A stretch of 41,612 nt of DNA from Patescibacteria group bacterium (GTDB lineage: Bacteria; Patescibacteriota; Minisyncoccia; Phycocordibacterales; SBAW01), in NCBI GenBank assembly GCA_028866155.1, contig JAGWIT010000003.1, positions 1 through 41,612 on the forward strand. The letters run 5' to 3'. The translations under genes were made by a program, and so were the position numbers. The notes beneath the pieces are model-generated. The model was not told where the DNA came from. It ran no database searches and was given only the letters and a program-made list of their open reading frames with translations. This document shows, one piece after another, positions 39,576-41,612 of this stretch; the first letter of the stretch is position 1, and each line of letters begins with the position of its first letter.

Positions 39576-39842
39576 ATGCTCAATACCCAAACGCTCGTCA
39601 ATAACTTCACGAGAGTCATCGTCAATCCGATTATTGCGCTTCTCTTCGCGCTCGGGCTTTTGCTGTTTGCCTGGGGCATCATCGAGTTCTTGATAGGGCT
39701 CAACGCCAGCGGCGATTCGGACAAAAAAGAATCGGGCAAGCGCCACATGCTGTGGGGCATCATCGGGATGTTCATCATGATCTCGGCCTGGGCCATCATC
39801 AAATTCATCGACAGCTCGATAGGTTCCAACGCGCTCGGTTAA
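39576..39842 (+). CDS. Two-TM pilin-like protein (member 5)
   Basis: 88 residues, no clear signal peptide, two TM helices (about 15-40, 58-80) around GDSDKKESGKRHMLWG. It is the last of the array, ten bases after member 4, and is followed by a convergent terminator. Confidence 0.65.
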   Translation: MLNTQTLVNNFTRVIVNPIIALLFALGLLLFAWGIIEFLIGLNASGDSDKKESGKRHMLWGIIGMFIMISAWAIIKFIDSSIGSNALG

Positions 39843-39850
39843 TTTTTAGA

Positions 39851-39890
39851 AAATAAAAAGCGGCAGGCTACTTAAAGCCTGCCGCGTTTG
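39851..39890. terminator. Strong bidirectional terminator between convergent genes
   Basis: GCGGCAGGCT (39860-39869) pairs perfectly with AGCCTGCCGC (39876-39885). The U-tract is strongest on the minus strand (CTTTTTATTTTC) and weaker on the plus strand (GTTTG). Confidence 0.85.
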
Positions 39891-39900
39891 CTGTACAGAT

Positions 39901-40989
39901 CTATCCGCAGACATCGAGCAGATTGCCCGGTGTCCATGGTTTGCAGTGGTTGAGCACTACCACAGCGCTCGCATCCGCGCGGATGGAGACAATGCCCTCG
40001 ATAGGGGGCATTGGTCCTTCACACGTGTGCGCCAGTTGATATCCGCTGGCGTTATACCACCCGACGCATCCTCGCAGTACCTGGCCGCGCAGTTGATATG
40101 CGGGGCTGTTCACTGCAGTGAGGTTGGGGCCATAAGTCAGTGTTTGAGACTGACCAAGGACCCAACCCGAGGGGACCGAAGTGCTCCGAATATTTCCTGC
40201 GGGAGTCGATACTTGCGACAAGAGGTATAAATCCCCTCCAGCCACAATCAATACAAGGAGTACCGCCAGTATCCTCCCCTCGGTGGCGTAAATTGCAATC
40301 CCGATAAGAATCGCGACTACTACTCCGCCTAGAAGCCATACACGCGGGTCGGCACCTAACTGCATAATGGGTCTGCATTCCAGATCCACGACGCACTTGG
40401 TGACGACCTTGAGGTGTTCCTCTCCAACATGAGCAAAGCCCATGATGGAAAAGGCGGCGATTAGCATGACAAAGGCGGCAACTCGCCTCGCTCCAGTGAG
40501 CTTGCCGGTTTCGTTGAGAAGAACGATACCCACGCCGTAGAATCCGAGCATAGAGAGCCCGGCCGGTCCATCGAGCAGCGGTTGTAAGGTGGGGATGCCG
40601 TAGTAGACAGCCACACCAAGAAACAGCGCACACAAAAGTTCGAGATAGGCTTCTTTTCCTTTGCCTACCAGCCACACGATAATCCCGCCCACCACGGCAA
40701 TCGCTACGATGACCGTGATGAAGGAAGGAAACGAGTGTGGCAGCGTCGCTCCGGCGCTGGAAGGCGCCGGAGCGACAGGAGTCGTAGTTGCTGCGTGTCC
40801 ACCGAACAGCAACATGCCGAAATAGACGAGCATGAACACCACCATCGCGGCAGCAGTTGTTGCCGCTGCAATGATAATCGCCCAGTAAAAGAATTTATCA
40901 GCACTAACTCGTGGGGGCAGGCTGATCTCGGGCGGCATCCTTCTCGTCGGTTGCTTTTCAGAGGGTTTTGCTTCAGTGCTTTCCGCCAT
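39901..40989 (-). CDS. Multi-TM membrane protein with external C-terminal domain
   Basis: The 362-residue protein has a Pro-rich cytoplasmic start, about six to seven TM helices (first at about 34-62, last near 230-260), and a C-terminal extracytoplasmic domain with four Cys (GCVGWYN, TCEGPM, NHCKPW, DVCG) that likely form disulfides. A paired CVVDLEC lies in a central loop. Its start overlaps the end of the SPFH-like gene by 17 bases, so the two are coupled. Family not recognised. Confidence 0.65.
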   Translation of the reverse strand: MAESTEAKPSEKQPTRRMPPEISLPPRVSADKFFYWAIIIAAATTAAAMVVFMLVYFGMLLFGGHAATTTPVAPAPSSAGATLPHSFPSFITVIVAIAVVGGIIVWLVGKGKEAYLELLCALFLGVAVYYGIPTLQPLLDGPAGLSMLGFYGVGIVLLNETGKLTGARRVAAFVMLIAAFSIMGFAHVGEEHLKVVTKCVVDLECRPIMQLGADPRVWLLGGVVVAILIGIAIYATEGRILAVLLVLIVAGGDLYLLSQVSTPAGNIRSTSVPSGWVLGQSQTLTYGPNLTAVNSPAYQLRGQVLRGCVGWYNASGYQLAHTCEGPMPPIEGIVSIRADASAVVVLNHCKPWTPGNLLDVCG

Positions 40990-41612
40990 CTTTTTCTCCT
41001 TCGGCAGTGGGGAATTTTGATGCGATGTTGTCGGCAGCCGCTATTATCCTGCCGGCATGCTCAGCTACTTGTTGGAGTCCTTTGCCGACATGAATTTCGA
41101 GAATATTCTTCTTCACATCGGCCTCTTTGTTGAGGATCAACACGTTATTCATCGCTTCACCACCTTCCATCGCAAGCTTCTTGGCCATGGTTTTGGCTTG
41201 TTTTGTCATTCGGACAACTGTTTTCTCGACGATTCGCGCCTGCTGATAATCTCCATGCAGCTTTGGCGGTCCGAGTGTGGAGATTTCGATGTTGGCACCG
41301 ACGCGTGATTCGATGGTGTTGCCAAATGCATCTCGGTGGCGTTTTTTTTCGGGTGCTCCCTCCATGGCTTTCAAGAGCTCCGCTTGGATTTCCACCGCCT
41401 TTTTCTCGGTGAGAATATCTTTTTCTTTACATCCAAGCGTCTCTTCAGAGATCGTATTTTCGACGATGTCCTTAACCGCCTCCTCAACATCTCCTTGGTC
41501 GAAACGGATGTTAAGGGGCAAGAGTGGAAGGAATGGACCCCATTGCGCGGTCCAGTTGAAGGTGAACGGAATGCCATCGACAATGAAGTCGGATGACTTC
41601 GCCACCTTCTTT
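40973..41612 (-). CDS. SPFH/band-7-like protein, C-terminal part (cut by window edge)
   Basis: The frame runs off the right edge on the minus strand; at least 210 residues are visible, and the true start is probably outside (the codon at 41605 is GTG). After a beta region (FTFNWTAQWGPFLPLLPLNIRFDQ) come VEEAVKDIVENTISEETLG and IEISTLGPPKL, like the end of an SPFH domain, then a long helical segment rich in Lys, Ala and Glu. SPFH proteins form membrane-associated oligomers. The overlap with the multi-TM gene suggests a complex of the two, as in NfeD/flotillin pairs, though no NfeD fold is visible. Tentative. Confidence 0.55.
   Translation of the reverse strand, partial: KKVAKSSDFIVDGIPFTFNWTAQWGPFLPLLPLNIRFDQGDVEEAVKDIVENTISEETLGCKEKDILTEKKAVEIQAELLKAMEGAPEKKRHRDAFGNTIESRVGANIEISTLGPPKLHGDYQQARIVEKTVVRMTKQAKTMAKKLAMEGGEAMNNVLILNKEADVKKNILEIHVGKGLQQVAEHAGRIIAAADNIASKFPTAEGEKDGGKH

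Overview
The window looks like a chromosome segment of a Candidate Phyla Radiation (Patescibacteria) bacterium, most likely of Parcubacteria type. The reasons are compact gene spacing, an S21-type ribosomal protein next to ybeY/ftsA/ftsZ, a truncated folate cyclo-ligase beside a CofE-like ligase, DUF5666-type secreted proteins, and a row of small VirB2/T4SS-pilin-like membrane proteins. TGA is used as a stop (for example in ATGA overlaps), so the Gracilibacteria/SR1 recoding does not apply. The lineage is an inference from gene content.

Layout. (a) 1-2541: remains of a phage-like element. It holds the end of a terminase large subunit, a zinc-ribbon membrane protein, an unexplained array of strong hairpins with an intrinsic terminator, and an intact serine recombinase. 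(b) 2556-9802: an export and cell-envelope stress module. It has an AbrB-type regulator with a MacA/MacB-like efflux operon, secreted DUF5666/peptidoglycan-binding proteins, and an ECF-type sigma factor followed by a membrane protein that may be its partner. Four transcription units here share one bipartite promoter-like element with identical spacing, which suggests an autoregulated sigma regulon. (c) 9849-19584: an accessory island between tRNA-Ser(CGA) and tRNA-Glu(UUC). It has a four-gene NlpC/P60, 5-FCL, CofE-like and ATP-grasp group lying between two homologous 3' gene remnants. Next comes a tight six-gene operon encoding an XRE regulator, a membrane-anchored Mrr-type nuclease, a NUDT15-like Nudix enzyme, a queuosine-salvage hydrolase (DUF2419/Qng1 family), a one-TM protein and a large AbiV-family protein. 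The island ends in a serine recombinase that has lost its catalytic domain and whose reading frame runs into the tRNA-Glu gene. (d) 19764-41612: visibly more GC-rich, mostly core genome. It includes a repeat-containing surface protein, trxB, an SDR, ftsZ-ftsA-ybeY-rpsU, a HisRS-like protein without motif 2, lepB, pth, rpsA, an MBL-fold protein, gyrA, a run of small coupled genes, a methyltransferase, a membrane-anchored solute-binding protein, five small pilin-like membrane proteins and an SPFH-like protein.

The best candidates for something new are the queuosine-salvage/Nudix/Mrr/AbiV operon (13054-17925), the sigma-factor regulon defined by the shared promoter element (6367-8986), and the hairpin array (903-1211). 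One lesion stands out: a single base at 34711 appears to have removed both the stop codon of one gene and the start codon of the next.
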